A stretch of DNA of 64,000 nt from Aquisphaera insulae (GTDB lineage: Bacteria > Planctomycetota > Planctomycetia > Isosphaerales > Isosphaeraceae), in NCBI RefSeq assembly GCF_011064615.1, contig NZ_JAALJH010000016.1:57080-121079 (forward strand). Direction: 5' to 3'. Of this stretch, positions 26,301-34,357 are shown piece by piece (the stretch's first letter is position 1; every line of letters begins with the position of its first letter). The notes below the pieces were generated by a model. That model searched no databases. It saw nothing but the letters and a program-made list of their open reading frames with translations, and was not told where the DNA came from. A program made the translations under genes and the position numbers.

Positions 26301-27482
26301 TTTCCCCTTGGAGGCGACGAAGACCCCCTCTCCGGCCGGGGATCCGGGGGGCGTCAGGGCCATGCCGATGGGCGCGACGAGGCCGCCGTCATTCCGCCAG
26401 AAGAGCTCGTCCTTCTCCTCGAGGCCGTCCCCGTCGGCATCGGAGAGGAGGTGGATGTTGCCGTCGTAGGCGAGCGCGACGAGCTTGCCATCGGGGCGAT
26501 AGCGGACGTTGTTCACGTTGGCGATCCGGATCGGCAGCTCCCGCGTCGAGAATCCGGGGATGAGGAACTGGACTGGCGGGGGATTGTCCACCTGGACGAG
26601 GCGATGGCCGGAGGAAGCGGGCAGGGGCCTTGGCGCCGGCGACTTGCCGAGGCGGGCGGCGAGGTAGTCCTCCACGGCCTTCCGTTCGTCATCGCCGAGG
26701 ATCCGGTCGTAGAGCAGGACCTGGATGATGTCGCCGTCGAGGAATCCGTGGACCGCGGGGGGGATTCCATAGTGGCGGGCGCCGACGAGCAGCCGATATG
26801 CGTGCAACGTGGACGCCGACCTGGCTCGCGATCCGGCCGGAATCCCGTCGACGCGCACCGCGGTCCCTCCGGGGCCGGACCTGGTCGAGACGGTCAGGCG
26901 GCGGACGACGCCGAACTTCGAGGGCTCCCCCATCAGGTTGGCCATCCCGCCGAAGCCCGGTCCCTCGACGTTGAAGACCTCGAATCGATTGGTGTACCCG
27001 GCGCCGAGGTCGGCGTTCAGGCCCGTCGTGAAATCCTCCCGCCCGTCCTGGTGGAAGGAGACGAAACCGCGGAACCCTCCGGCGTTGGAGAGCGGCGCGG
27101 CGACGACGAACAGGGTGCAGTCCCGGATCTCCATCCCCGGCCCCCCGCGCTCCAGGTACGTTTGCTCTCCGTCGAAACGGATCGCGCCGGCAACCAGTCG
27201 CGGCCGCGCGGTCTCTCGAGCCTGGACCAGATCGCGTCCGCGGCCGGATGCGTCGTGCCAGATCTCGACGCGGCCGCCGTCGGCGATCTCGGCGAGATGA
27301 TGGGCCTTGCGGGCCGCGTTCAGCCTCTCCGCATCGAGCCAGAGCGACAGCCCCCGCGTCACCTTCAGGCCCGGATCGGCCCAGGGCTCCGGAGACGTCG
27401 AGGACCCTGCCGCGGCGGACACGCAAGACAATCCCAGCGTCAGGAGCGGAAGCATTCGAGGGAGACGACCGGCGAGGATCAT
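23388..27482 (-). CDS. Secreted multidomain LamG/beta-propeller/cytochrome c/ThuA protein
   Basis: A 1364-residue exported protein typical of planctomycetes. In order: signal peptide (about 1-26), a LamG-like jelly-roll domain (about 40-270, with WLDAERLN and HDASGRGRDL), a beta-propeller of the membrane-bound dehydrogenase type (about 300-680), beta-sandwich repeats (about 690-950), a PVC-type cytochrome c domain with CSSCH at 982-986, and a C-terminal ThuA-like glutamine-amidotransferase-fold domain (about 1130-1350). Such proteins are thought to bind and oxidise polysaccharide-derived sugars at the cell surface. Substrate and electron acceptor are unknown. Confidence 0.9.
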   Translation of the reverse strand: MILAGRLPRMLPLLTLGLSCVSAAAGSSTSPEPWADPGLKVTRGLSLWLDAERLNAARKAHHLAEIADGGRVEIWHDASGRGRDLVQARETARPRLVAGAIRFDGEQTYLERGGPGMEIRDCTLFVVAAPLSNAGGFRGFVSFHQDGREDFTTGLNADLGAGYTNRFEVFNVEGPGFGGMANLMGEPSKFGVVRRLTVSTRSGPGGTAVRVDGIPAGSRARSASTLHAYRLLVGARHYGIPPAVHGFLDGDIIQVLLYDRILGDDERKAVEDYLAARLGKSPAPRPLPASSGHRLVQVDNPPPVQFLIPGFSTRELPIRIANVNNVRYRPDGKLVALAYDGNIHLLSDADGDGLEEKDELFWRNDGGLVAPIGMALTPPGSPAGEGVFVASKGKLSLFLDADRDGKAEKEVVVAGGWKPLNNNVDALGVAVGGDGSIYFGLGTTDFGNAYLVDPAGQSHYDLKDEHGTIQKVSPDFRRRETVATGIRFSVGLAINRLGDLFATDQEGATWLPNGNPFDELLQVVPGRHYGFPPRHPRHLPGVIDEPSVFDYAPQHQSTCGIVFNESVNGGPVFGPPSWAGDALVTGYSRGKLYRTSLVKTRAGYVARNQTMAILSMLTADACVSPRGELVVAVHSGLPDWGTGPRGQGKLYKAAWSDRDAPQPVAAFAAGPQEVRIAFDRPLDPERLRELTRKASIEYGWAVGPGDRFESLRPGYEVVGRQIAAPRNELAVLSSRVSADRRTLSLATPPLRETVSYAVQLPVPGAEKAPAGSLRQFADLDLAFDLSGVRATWKPASGDGEWSGWLPHPDLAVARAFTVGSADHDRLWEAMRRGGKLTLETKLDLWRMLRPAVQPGGDPGYSLPAEEVTLAFEGAGLLTVRSRSPGPSIVGGGHRVRITASPVENQPLPLEITLDTSETTTLDVSWWTKEDPTPRALPLRRVLLPWALPGTSNAEMTRREFPELKGGDWSRGRALFLGEQARCSSCHAVRGRGGRIGPDLSNLVHRDYASVWRDVHSPSAAINPDFVAHVVALNDGRILQGTLRTDGNKLVVGSTDGKVVVVDRSEVETVAASAASIMPEGLDTTLGPEKLRDLLTFLLTDPLAPAPLEHEGAPPPRRRAELDAALKGSTPLENPRRLRIVLSSGPKDHGPGEHDYPLWRTRWAALFATDPGLGVETADGWPSPAQLQTADAVVMYSNNPGWDASRSADLDRFLARGGGLAMIHYAVDGHAAVPELSARIGLAWQGGKSAFRHGPLVLDFEGSRHPIARGLGKLSLIDESYWNLIGDQSSIDLLASGVEDGNPRPLIWTRQLGKGRVFVSIPGHFTWSFDDPLFRLVLLRGIAWAAGEPVDRFNELSTIGARIAD

Positions 27483-27643
27483 GGCGGAACTCCGGGCGAA
27501 ACGGCGCCGCGAGCCATCGAGGTCGATGCGCAGATCTCAGGATGTATAGTGGCGACGTCACCGGTAGGCAAGCACCTGCCGCGGGACTCCGCTCGCCGCG
27601 GCGGGCCCGGGACCGATCCTGAGGCGTCCCGCTCGATGTGCGG

Positions 27644-28171
27644 TCACGACAGGTCTCGGTAGTAATAAGTCGTGCTGCACGGGGCACCGTCGGGCATCAG
27701 GGCGAAATTGGGGATGTCGCCGACGCGTCGCCAGCCGAGGCGCTCGTAGAGGCGGGCTCCGTCGCCGCCGCTCACGGCGTCCAGCACCAGGAGACTCCGG
27801 CCGTGATCGCGCGCGGCTTGCTCCGCGGCCCGCATGAGCATGGCTCCCAGTCCCCGCCGGCGAGCGCGGCGGTGGACGAGCATCTTGGCGACCTCGGCGC
27901 GGTGAGGCTGGTTCTCCGGCATGTCCAGGATCAGTTGGACGGTGCCGCAGATCCCGCCACCGTCCTCGGCGACGAGCAGCACCCGCTGTCTCATCGAGAC
28001 GGCCGTCGCCACCCGTCGCCAGAAGTCGACGGCACGATCCCGCGCCAACGGGCGCATGAAGCTGACCGACGCACCCCCCTCGACGCAGTCGATCAGCAGG
28101 TTGCTGAGCTCATCGATTTGAGCCTCCTCAACCTCGATCAGGCCGCGGATCGTCGAGTTCGATAGGGCCAT
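27644..28171 (-). CDS. GNAT-family N-acetyltransferase
   Basis: A 175-residue GNAT protein. The acetyl-CoA binding motif is visible as MLVHRRARRRGLGAMLMRAAE, and the motif B segment as LYERLGWRRVGDI. The beta-strand before motif A (CGTVQLIL) and the typical N-terminal helix are also present. Substrate is not predictable: members acetylate amino acids, antibiotics or protein N-termini. It stands alone upstream of the large secreted protein gene and divergent from the barrel protein gene at 28444. Confidence 0.92.
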   Translation of the reverse strand: MALSNSTIRGLIEVEEAQIDELSNLLIDCVEGGASVSFMRPLARDRAVDFWRRVATAVSMRQRVLLVAEDGGGICGTVQLILDMPENQPHRAEVAKMLVHRRARRRGLGAMLMRAAEQAARDHGRSLLVLDAVSGGDGARLYERLGWRRVGDIPNFALMPDGAPCSTTYYYRDLS

Positions 28172-28443
28172 GATGTCGGACGTTCCGACCTCCGTTTCGC
28201 TTTGCCGTCGTCTTTCCCCAAATCAGCAAGATTGCTCTAAGCAGATTAATCGTCGGAACCGATAAATTTCACGGCAAATCTCGCATGAGTCGACCGGCAA
28301 GCGGTGAATGTGTGCTTGCGTGTCTGCGGTGAGGAGCGAACCCGTCTTCGACTAAGGAGCCGGGGAACGGGCAAGTCCAGCCTGGACCTTGCCGGTGTTG
28401 CCGTGGAGTTCAGGGTCCTCGCCAGGCGGCGGGAGGGGAGTCG

Positions 28444-30051
28444 ATGGTGATGGCACGGCCACTCTTGTATTCGCTCCCGATCCTGATCGGTTGTTCGCTC
28501 TGGCCGACCACGAGCTGCGGGCAGGCCGTGGAGCCGGTTCCGCAGGCGCAGCAAGCCATCACTCTCGAGCGGGTTGAGGGGTCGACGATCCCCGGAGCGA
28601 GCGGGCAGATGCCAATTCCGCCGGCGGGTTACCCGTCCACGGTCTATCCGAGCCGGCAGGCTTCCGGACATATCCGGGCTACGGGAGGCAACGCCTCTCT
28701 GGCGAAGCTCTCGAATCCATTCGAGTCCGGTCCGCCGGTGCGGAAGAAGGGCCTGTTCGGCCATGCGAGCCCCCAGACGCCGGTCCCACCATCCGCGATG
28801 CAGGCCGGACCCGGAGCCTACCCGGGCTCCCCGGCGACCGGTTACGGCGACGGGGCAGGGACGGGTTCCGGGCCCGGCGGAGCGGCCATGCCCGGCCCGG
28901 GTGCCGCGGGCGAGGCGGTGCAGTCCGCGCCCCCTGCGGCCTCCACCGCCGGCCAGCCGGCGGCCGGGGCGGGCGGGGCCGCGGATGCCTTCAACGCGGC
29001 GATGGGGGCCGGGGGGCCCGATTTCGGCGGAGGCAGTGAGGGCGGGGCATCGAGCTTCGCCATGATCGGCGACCAGAGCCCGTTCCGATTCCGCTCCTAT
29101 CAGGGCCTCGGCGCGAGCGCCACGGTCCCGCAGCCCCCGCCGGTCCCGGGCCCGCGGGCCGCGTCGCTCTTCTATCCCTCGATGCGGGGATTCAAGATCG
29201 CCGAGAACATGTCGCCCCGGCCCCAGAATCGCTTCTTCTTCGACTTCAACTACTACAACAACGTCAACGACACGATCAACACGAATGATCGCGTGCCCAT
29301 CAATCACATCCAGGCGTATCGCTACCTGTTCGGGTGGGAGCAGACGTTCAACGACGGCAAGGGCTCGATCGGCCTGCGGATCCCGATCAACAACGTCACG
29401 GGGGACAGCAACCTCGCCCAGGGGACCGGCGGGACCACCCGGGTGAACGTGCCGACGAGCACGGCCATGGGGAACCTGGCCATCTTCACCAAGTACATCC
29501 TGGAGCAGAACCCGAGGACGGGAAGCCTCGTCTCCGTCGGGCTTGCCGTGACCGCGCCGACCGGCCCCGGCCGGTTCGCCGGCGCCCCCTGGCTCTTCGG
29601 CCTCAATACGGTCACGATCCAGCCGTTCCTGGGCTACATCTACAACTACAACAAGTGGTACTTCCAGGGCTTCAGCGCGTTCGACTTCCCCGCCAGTGTC
29701 CAGGACGTGACCCTGATGTACAACGACTTCGGCGTCGGCTATTACCTGTTCCGCTCCCAGGATCCCGGCGGCTTCCTGACCGCGGTGGCCCCCACGTTCG
29801 AGGTCCACGTGAACACGCCGTTCACGCACCGGGACTGGAAGAACCGGTTCGACATCGCCGGTGCGCCGGACGTGGTCAATCTGACCTACGGCCTGAACTT
29901 CCAGTTCTACGGGGCGGCCACGCTGACCACGGCCCTGATCACCCCCGTGAGCAGCCCCCAGCCGTTCAATTCGGAGTTCGCCATGTTCCTGAACTTCTAC
30001 TATGGCCGGACCCGGTCGACCTTGCCGGTCACGCCCCCGCCCAGCCTCTGA
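28444..30051 (+). CDS. Outer-membrane beta-barrel protein
   Basis: A 535-residue exported protein. A signal peptide is followed by about 180 residues of Gly/Pro/Ala-rich, probably disordered sequence, then from about residue 240 alternating aromatic and polar strands (NRFFFDFNYYNNVNDT, FLGYIYNYNKWYFQGF, YGLNFQFYGAATL) that fit an outer-membrane barrel. The C-terminus lacks the classical Phe, ending in Pro-rich residues. A GGGAGGGGAG ribosome site supports the ATG at 28444. Substrate is unknown. This is a family commonly found in planctomycetes; the call rests on strand pattern rather than a sequence match. Confidence 0.75.
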   Translation: MVMARPLLYSLPILIGCSLWPTTSCGQAVEPVPQAQQAITLERVEGSTIPGASGQMPIPPAGYPSTVYPSRQASGHIRATGGNASLAKLSNPFESGPPVRKKGLFGHASPQTPVPPSAMQAGPGAYPGSPATGYGDGAGTGSGPGGAAMPGPGAAGEAVQSAPPAASTAGQPAAGAGGAADAFNAAMGAGGPDFGGGSEGGASSFAMIGDQSPFRFRSYQGLGASATVPQPPPVPGPRAASLFYPSMRGFKIAENMSPRPQNRFFFDFNYYNNVNDTINTNDRVPINHIQAYRYLFGWEQTFNDGKGSIGLRIPINNVTGDSNLAQGTGGTTRVNVPTSTAMGNLAIFTKYILEQNPRTGSLVSVGLAVTAPTGPGRFAGAPWLFGLNTVTIQPFLGYIYNYNKWYFQGFSAFDFPASVQDVTLMYNDFGVGYYLFRSQDPGGFLTAVAPTFEVHVNTPFTHRDWKNRFDIAGAPDVVNLTYGLNFQFYGAATLTTALITPVSSPQPFNSEFAMFLNFYYGRTRSTLPVTPPPSL

Positions 30052-30091
30052 TCGATCGGGGTCGATCGACTCGACTGGAATCCGGTCACGG

Positions 30092-30904
30092 TCAACCGCC
30101 GGGGGCGAACTGCTCGCGATCCGCGGGCGTCGACGCCGGCCGCACCGGCGATGCCGTGAAGGGGACGGTGGACGGATCCCTGTCCTTCTCCCCATCCGCA
30201 CCGGAGCCTGTCCCCTTGCCCTTGTCCACGATGGGGGCCGACGTGCCCAGGGCGTCATACGGGACCGGGATCTTGGTGCCGATGAACTTCGTCCCACCCC
30301 GGATGGTCCCCCCCTGGATCGGCCCCACGCCCCCGACGTACCGGTCGGTGGCGCTCGAGGTCGCCATGGACGTCCCGGACGTCCAGACGAGCTGCCCGCT
30401 GGCCCGGTCGTAGGCGAAGAGGGCGAGCTTGGCCACGCCTTCCTGGTGGCTCTTCTTGAGCAGGGCCATCTCGGGGATCGTCCCGGACGGGATTCCCGTG
30501 ATGGTCTGGGGGATGGTGGTCTGGGGGATGCCCACCATCGCGCTGTAGGCATCGGTGCCGAACGCCCCCACCCTGGCCTCGACGACCCACTGGGCCTGCT
30601 CGGCCTTCGGCCGGAGCAGGACCCCCTGCGTCAGGAGGGCCTGGCGGAGGCTGGAGACGACCCATCCCTGATCCACCGCGCTGACGTTCGTGGTGTCCAG
30701 GAAGACGGGCACGCCGGTGAGCGGGCGGAAATCGACCTTGGCCAGGGCGGTATCCCAGGCGTTGGTGAGGAGGAGCTGCTCGGTCCCCGTCCGGGAGGTG
30801 CCGGATGTCTTGACGGTCCCGCAGCCGGACACGACCAGGGAGAGTGCCAGGGCCGGCAACAGTGCGACGGCCTTGGGGCCGGGCCGATCGAGGGTCGTGG
30901 ACAT
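30092..30904 (-). CDS. Lipoprotein, DUF6655-like
   Basis: A 270-residue protein with a lipobox: the hydrophobic stretch after the basic N-terminus ends in LVVSGCGT, so Cys near residue 28 is likely lipid-modified. The ATG at 30904 places this motif correctly. The mature domain is conserved-looking, with TNAWDTALAKVDFRPLTG and GGTKFIGTKIPVPYD segments and the phrase VDQGWVVSSLRQALL; I connect it tentatively with the DUF6655 family of planctomycetes. The last 60 residues are charged and disordered. A strong hairpin separates it from the upstream SurA-like gene. Confidence 0.78.
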   Translation of the reverse strand: MSTTLDRPGPKAVALLPALALSLVVSGCGTVKTSGTSRTGTEQLLLTNAWDTALAKVDFRPLTGVPVFLDTTNVSAVDQGWVVSSLRQALLTQGVLLRPKAEQAQWVVEARVGAFGTDAYSAMVGIPQTTIPQTITGIPSGTIPEMALLKKSHQEGVAKLALFAYDRASGQLVWTSGTSMATSSATDRYVGGVGPIQGGTIRGGTKFIGTKIPVPYDALGTSAPIVDKGKGTGSGADGEKDRDPSTVPFTASPVRPASTPADREQFAPGG

Positions 30905-30983
30905 GAGATCGGACTCGCCTCGACGTGAGGGCCACGCCGCCGCCGACACGTCGTCGACGAGATCGTGACCGGCCATAACGGTT

Positions 30984-31015
30984 CGGGACGCCCCTCCGTC
31001 CGAAGGGGCGTCCCG
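30984..31015 (-). terminator. Hairpin downstream of the SurA-like gene
   Basis: CGGGACGCCCCT (30984-30995) and AGGGGCGTCCCG (31004-31015) are a perfect 12-base inverted repeat with an 8-base loop. It lies 68 bases beyond the stop of the SurA-like gene and before the lipoprotein gene on the same strand. The T-run is weak on the minus strand, and there is one (TCGTTTCTTC) on the plus strand, so the direction is not certain. Confidence 0.6.
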
Positions 31016-31082
31016 TCGTTTCTTCACGGAAGATGGGGTCGATCGGGAACAGGGCACCGGCCGCCGGCTCCCGGGGCTCGGC

Positions 31083-32453
31083 TCACTTCGGGTCGGTGCC
31101 CGCCGGCTGCGGGGCCACGGCCTTGCCGTCGCTCGTGTGGAGCGGGGTCTTCTGGATCTTCTCCATCTGCTGGACCGTCTCCGCCGAGGCGGCGACCGGC
31201 GGCGGCAGCTTCAGCTTGCCGGGGGCCGCGTCGGCGTCCGAGGAGGTCCGGACGGCGTTCGGGTCCGTGGTCGCGGCGTCGCCGCCCGCGCCATTGGCGG
31301 GCTTGGCGCCGGCCGGGTTCCGGTCGGCCGTGTTGAAGTCCGCCTGCTGCTCCTCGTTGGCCAGCTTGACGCTGCCGACGAGCTTGTTGTCGATCGAGGA
31401 CGACTTGACCAGCTCCTGGAAGACGATGCCCATCATCTCCTTGAGCTTGACCTCGTAGATCATGTCATACGTGTTCTTCTTGATCCGCTCATCCTGGAGG
31501 GAGACCCCGGCGACGGCCGGGATGACGTCCTCGCGACGGAAGATGACCCAGGTGGACTCGGCCATCTGGATCGGTCCGGTGATGTCGCCGTTCTTGGGCT
31601 TGTGGTTCGGGTCCTTGTCCGCGGGATCGCCGTCGACGAGCTGGCGGAAGGCCGCGTCGGAGAGAGTCTGCGGGTAGGCGTGCCGGGTGATCGGCTCGGC
31701 GAGCAGGCCCCCCATCGCCCGGCTGCCGGAGTCCATCGAGCGCTCCTGGGCGATCTTCTCGAACCCGCCCGGGTTCTTCCGCAGCTCCTCCCAGATGGCC
31801 TGGGCCGTGCCGACCTTGTCGACCATGATCATCCGGCAGCGGAGCTTGTCGCCGTACTGCGATTCGAAGGCGTCCTGGATGTCCTTCTTGGAGGGCTCCA
31901 CCTTCCCCTCGCAGAGCTTACGCAGGGCGAGGGTCGGGTAGATGATGTCCTTGGCGTACTGCGCCGGGCTGATGTTCCGCTCCTTGTCCAGGGTGCGGAG
32001 CCAGGCCTCGCGGCTGATGCCGAACCGGCGGGCGACGATCGTGATCTCGGCGTCGATCTCCGCCGCCGTGACTTCCTTCTTCTGGGCCTTGAGGGCCTGA
32101 TCGACGATCGACCGGTTGATGAGGGTCTCGAGGACCTTCTTCCCCTCGCGGGCGACGCACTCATCGGCGAGCTGCTGCCGGCTGATGACCTGGTCGTTGA
32201 CGATCGCGATCGGGTCGGTCGGGTTGACCGGGACGGCCGTCAGCGTGAGCTTGTTATTGGGGTCGATCTGGGCGTCCGCCGCCTTGGGCTTGTCGTCGGC
32301 CTTCGGGGCCGTCGCGGCCGGCTTCTGCCCGCCGAATAGCGAGCGTCGCGGTTGCGCCTGGCCCATCGCCTCCGGCCCGCCCACGGCCAGCCCGGCCACC
32401 GCGAGGCCGAGCACGTAACCGAACCTCTTGCGACCGCAATCCTTGGCGATCAT
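31083..32453 (-). CDS. SurA-like peptidyl-prolyl isomerase
   Basis: A 456-residue exported protein. A signal peptide-like stretch (VLGLAVAGLAVGG) leads to a linker and then the SurA N-terminal helical domain, beginning with IAIVNDQVISRQQLADE. This is followed by a parvulin-type rotamase domain (KLRCRMIMVDKVGTAQAIWEEL, then FEKIAQERSMDSGSRAMGG), giving a chaperone that helps fold outer-membrane proteins. The C-terminal 110 residues are low-complexity. A GGGGAG ribosome site about 10 bases upstream supports ATG 32453; the longer frame begins at TTG. The neighbouring barrel and lipoprotein genes are plausible clients. Confidence 0.86.
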   Translation of the reverse strand: MIAKDCGRKRFGYVLGLAVAGLAVGGPEAMGQAQPRRSLFGGQKPAATAPKADDKPKAADAQIDPNNKLTLTAVPVNPTDPIAIVNDQVISRQQLADECVAREGKKVLETLINRSIVDQALKAQKKEVTAAEIDAEITIVARRFGISREAWLRTLDKERNISPAQYAKDIIYPTLALRKLCEGKVEPSKKDIQDAFESQYGDKLRCRMIMVDKVGTAQAIWEELRKNPGGFEKIAQERSMDSGSRAMGGLLAEPITRHAYPQTLSDAAFRQLVDGDPADKDPNHKPKNGDITGPIQMAESTWVIFRREDVIPAVAGVSLQDERIKKNTYDMIYEVKLKEMMGIVFQELVKSSSIDNKLVGSVKLANEEQQADFNTADRNPAGAKPANGAGGDAATTDPNAVRTSSDADAAPGKLKLPPPVAASAETVQQMEKIQKTPLHTSDGKAVAPQPAGTDPK

Positions 32454-32712
32454 CACGTGGTGTCTCCCCAATCCTTGAACCCGTGAAGAGATTTCCTCAA
32501 GTTTCCCGACGATCCGGCCGAGACTCTAGGGTTTGGCCGGGATTTGTCAACCTCAGCCTCGACGCGGTTCTCGGAAGTTGCCCGTGATGAGTTGGCGATG
32601 CGTGCCCGACTTCCGGACGAACCGCGTCTTGTCCGCCGCGGTCACCCACCGTAGACTTCCGGGTGGCAACCTCGCCCGTCTCCGGCCGCACTTCCTTGCG
32701 AAGGACGCATCC

Positions 32713-34032
32713 ATGAGCCGGCCCCGTTCACCCCATTGGATCTTGCTGGTGGGCCTCCACGCCTGGGCGATCATGCCGGCGGGCGCCGATGAGGCCAGGC
32801 AGAATCGACCCGATGCCATCGTGCTGTCCGCCCTCCGCGCGAATCCGGCGACGGCTCCCTATGCGATCCGAGTAGGCTGGGATAGCGGGCGGATTGTCCT
32901 GGGCGGGAAGGTGGGCACGAGCGTGATCCACGACGTCGCGGTCCGGACGGTCATCGAGCTCGGTTACCCGATCCGCGACGACCTGGTCATCGACACCGGT
33001 GAGGCCCACCGGGTGGCGATGGAGCAGGCCATCCGCGACGGGATCCTGGCGCCGCCCGGAGAGCCGGTGACGGCCACGTCGTCGCCCTATTTCGTCTATC
33101 CCGAGCCGCTCTTCGGCCGCGTCGACGACCCCTTCTACGGCATGGAGCCTCCGCTCCTGAGCTTGCCGCCGTGGCAGGCCGGGGCGGCCGCGGGCACGCC
33201 CGGACCTGGACGGGGACAGGCCGCCGCCGCGGCGCCGGTCCGACGGCCCGGCCCCGAGAAGGGCCGGCTCCGATTGACCGTTGATGCGGCGGGGCAGGTT
33301 TTCCTCAGCGGCCTGGTCGCGAGCGAGGAAGACAAGCGGATCATCGAGGCCGAGGCCCGCAACACGCCCGGCGTGACGCGCGTCATCAGTGAGCTACGCG
33401 TCGCCGGGAGGGCCTCCGACGCGCCCCCGCCCCCGCCCACGCCGTATCCCGGCCCGGACGGCTCGGCCAAGGGTGCGGCCCCGGTGCCACCGCCCCCCGA
33501 TCCGGGACTGGCTGGCCCTGTGGACAGGGCGGCCGCTCCGGCCCCCGCCGCGTCGGTGCTGGCGATGGCTCGGGACACGCACGGGCTGACCCGCCGGGTC
33601 GCGGAATCGCTCGCTCGCCGGCCATCGCTGGCCACGCTTCCCGTCGGCGTGACCTCGAGCGGCGATGTGGTCACCATCGCCGGCAAGGTGCCGTCGGCGT
33701 ATGAAGCCATGCTCGTCTACCGGGCCGTGGAGCAGACCCCGGGCGTCCGCGATCTCATCGACAAGCTCCAGTTCCAGGTGCCCGACGAGGATCACCCCAA
33801 TCCTCTGCTGGCCAGGGGACGCCCCGAGGACCTGGAACCCTACCTGACCTCCCAGATCCGTCGCCACCTCGGCGAGATTGCCCACATCGACCGTGTCCAC
33901 GTCCGAGGCGACCGCCTCGAGCTGCAAGGCACGCTCCTTCGGGCCGACGACCGCAAGCGGGCGGAGGCCACCATCCGCTCCATGCCCCTCCTCCGCGACT
34001 TCAAGGTGGACGCCTCGTTCGACGTGGAATGA
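32713..34032 (+). CDS. Exported BON-domain protein
   Basis: A 439-residue exported protein with a signal peptide at about residues 1-25. It contains repeated BON-like units: an N-terminal one with GWDSGRIVLGGKVGTSVIHDV, a middle one (LRLTVDAAGQVFLSGLVAS) and C-terminal ones (GDVVTIAGKVPSAYEAMLVY, DRLELQGTLLRADDRKRAE). BON domains bind phospholipids and are found in periplasmic and outer-membrane proteins. Linkers are Pro/Gly/Ala-rich. An AAGGA ribosome site supports the start. Function is unknown. Confidence 0.8.
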   Translation: MSRPRSPHWILLVGLHAWAIMPAGADEARQNRPDAIVLSALRANPATAPYAIRVGWDSGRIVLGGKVGTSVIHDVAVRTVIELGYPIRDDLVIDTGEAHRVAMEQAIRDGILAPPGEPVTATSSPYFVYPEPLFGRVDDPFYGMEPPLLSLPPWQAGAAAGTPGPGRGQAAAAAPVRRPGPEKGRLRLTVDAAGQVFLSGLVASEEDKRIIEAEARNTPGVTRVISELRVAGRASDAPPPPPTPYPGPDGSAKGAAPVPPPPDPGLAGPVDRAAAPAPAASVLAMARDTHGLTRRVAESLARRPSLATLPVGVTSSGDVVTIAGKVPSAYEAMLVYRAVEQTPGVRDLIDKLQFQVPDEDHPNPLLARGRPEDLEPYLTSQIRRHLGEIAHIDRVHVRGDRLELQGTLLRADDRKRAEATIRSMPLLRDFKVDASFDVE

Positions 34033-34357
34033 GCAAGGCGAGCCGCTCGTTTCTCCATGCATGATCGCGGTGCGCGCGATTCCTGACTGCGTCGTTGGCG
34101 GCTCCGAAATGCCCGAGACGGCGGTGTCCAGGGTGTCTGATGAATCTAGGGAAGATATCCGGCCGGCTCGGGGATCGGCTGGGTGGAGAAGCGCAAGATC
34201 CTGGGGGAGTTTGATCTTGATCGCTTCTCGGAAGCGGGCTTACCATGTGCCGCGAGCGTGGGGGGCGGTGCCCTGGCCTCTCGGCGCATTGACTTGAACG
34301 GATGAAGACCTGATCGGGCCATCCAGTCCTCGGATCGAGGGAGAGGGTCGGTATCGC
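34033..34357. other. Intergenic region upstream of shc
   Basis: About 325 bases without a supported gene. Open frames here have no domains. The hopanoid promoter should lie in it; I see no strong -10/-35 pair to point to. Confidence 0.4.

Noticed and set aside
28246..30552. 768-codon minus-strand frame
   Set aside because: Arg/Gly/Pro-rich antisense shadow of the outer-membrane protein gene, no domain.
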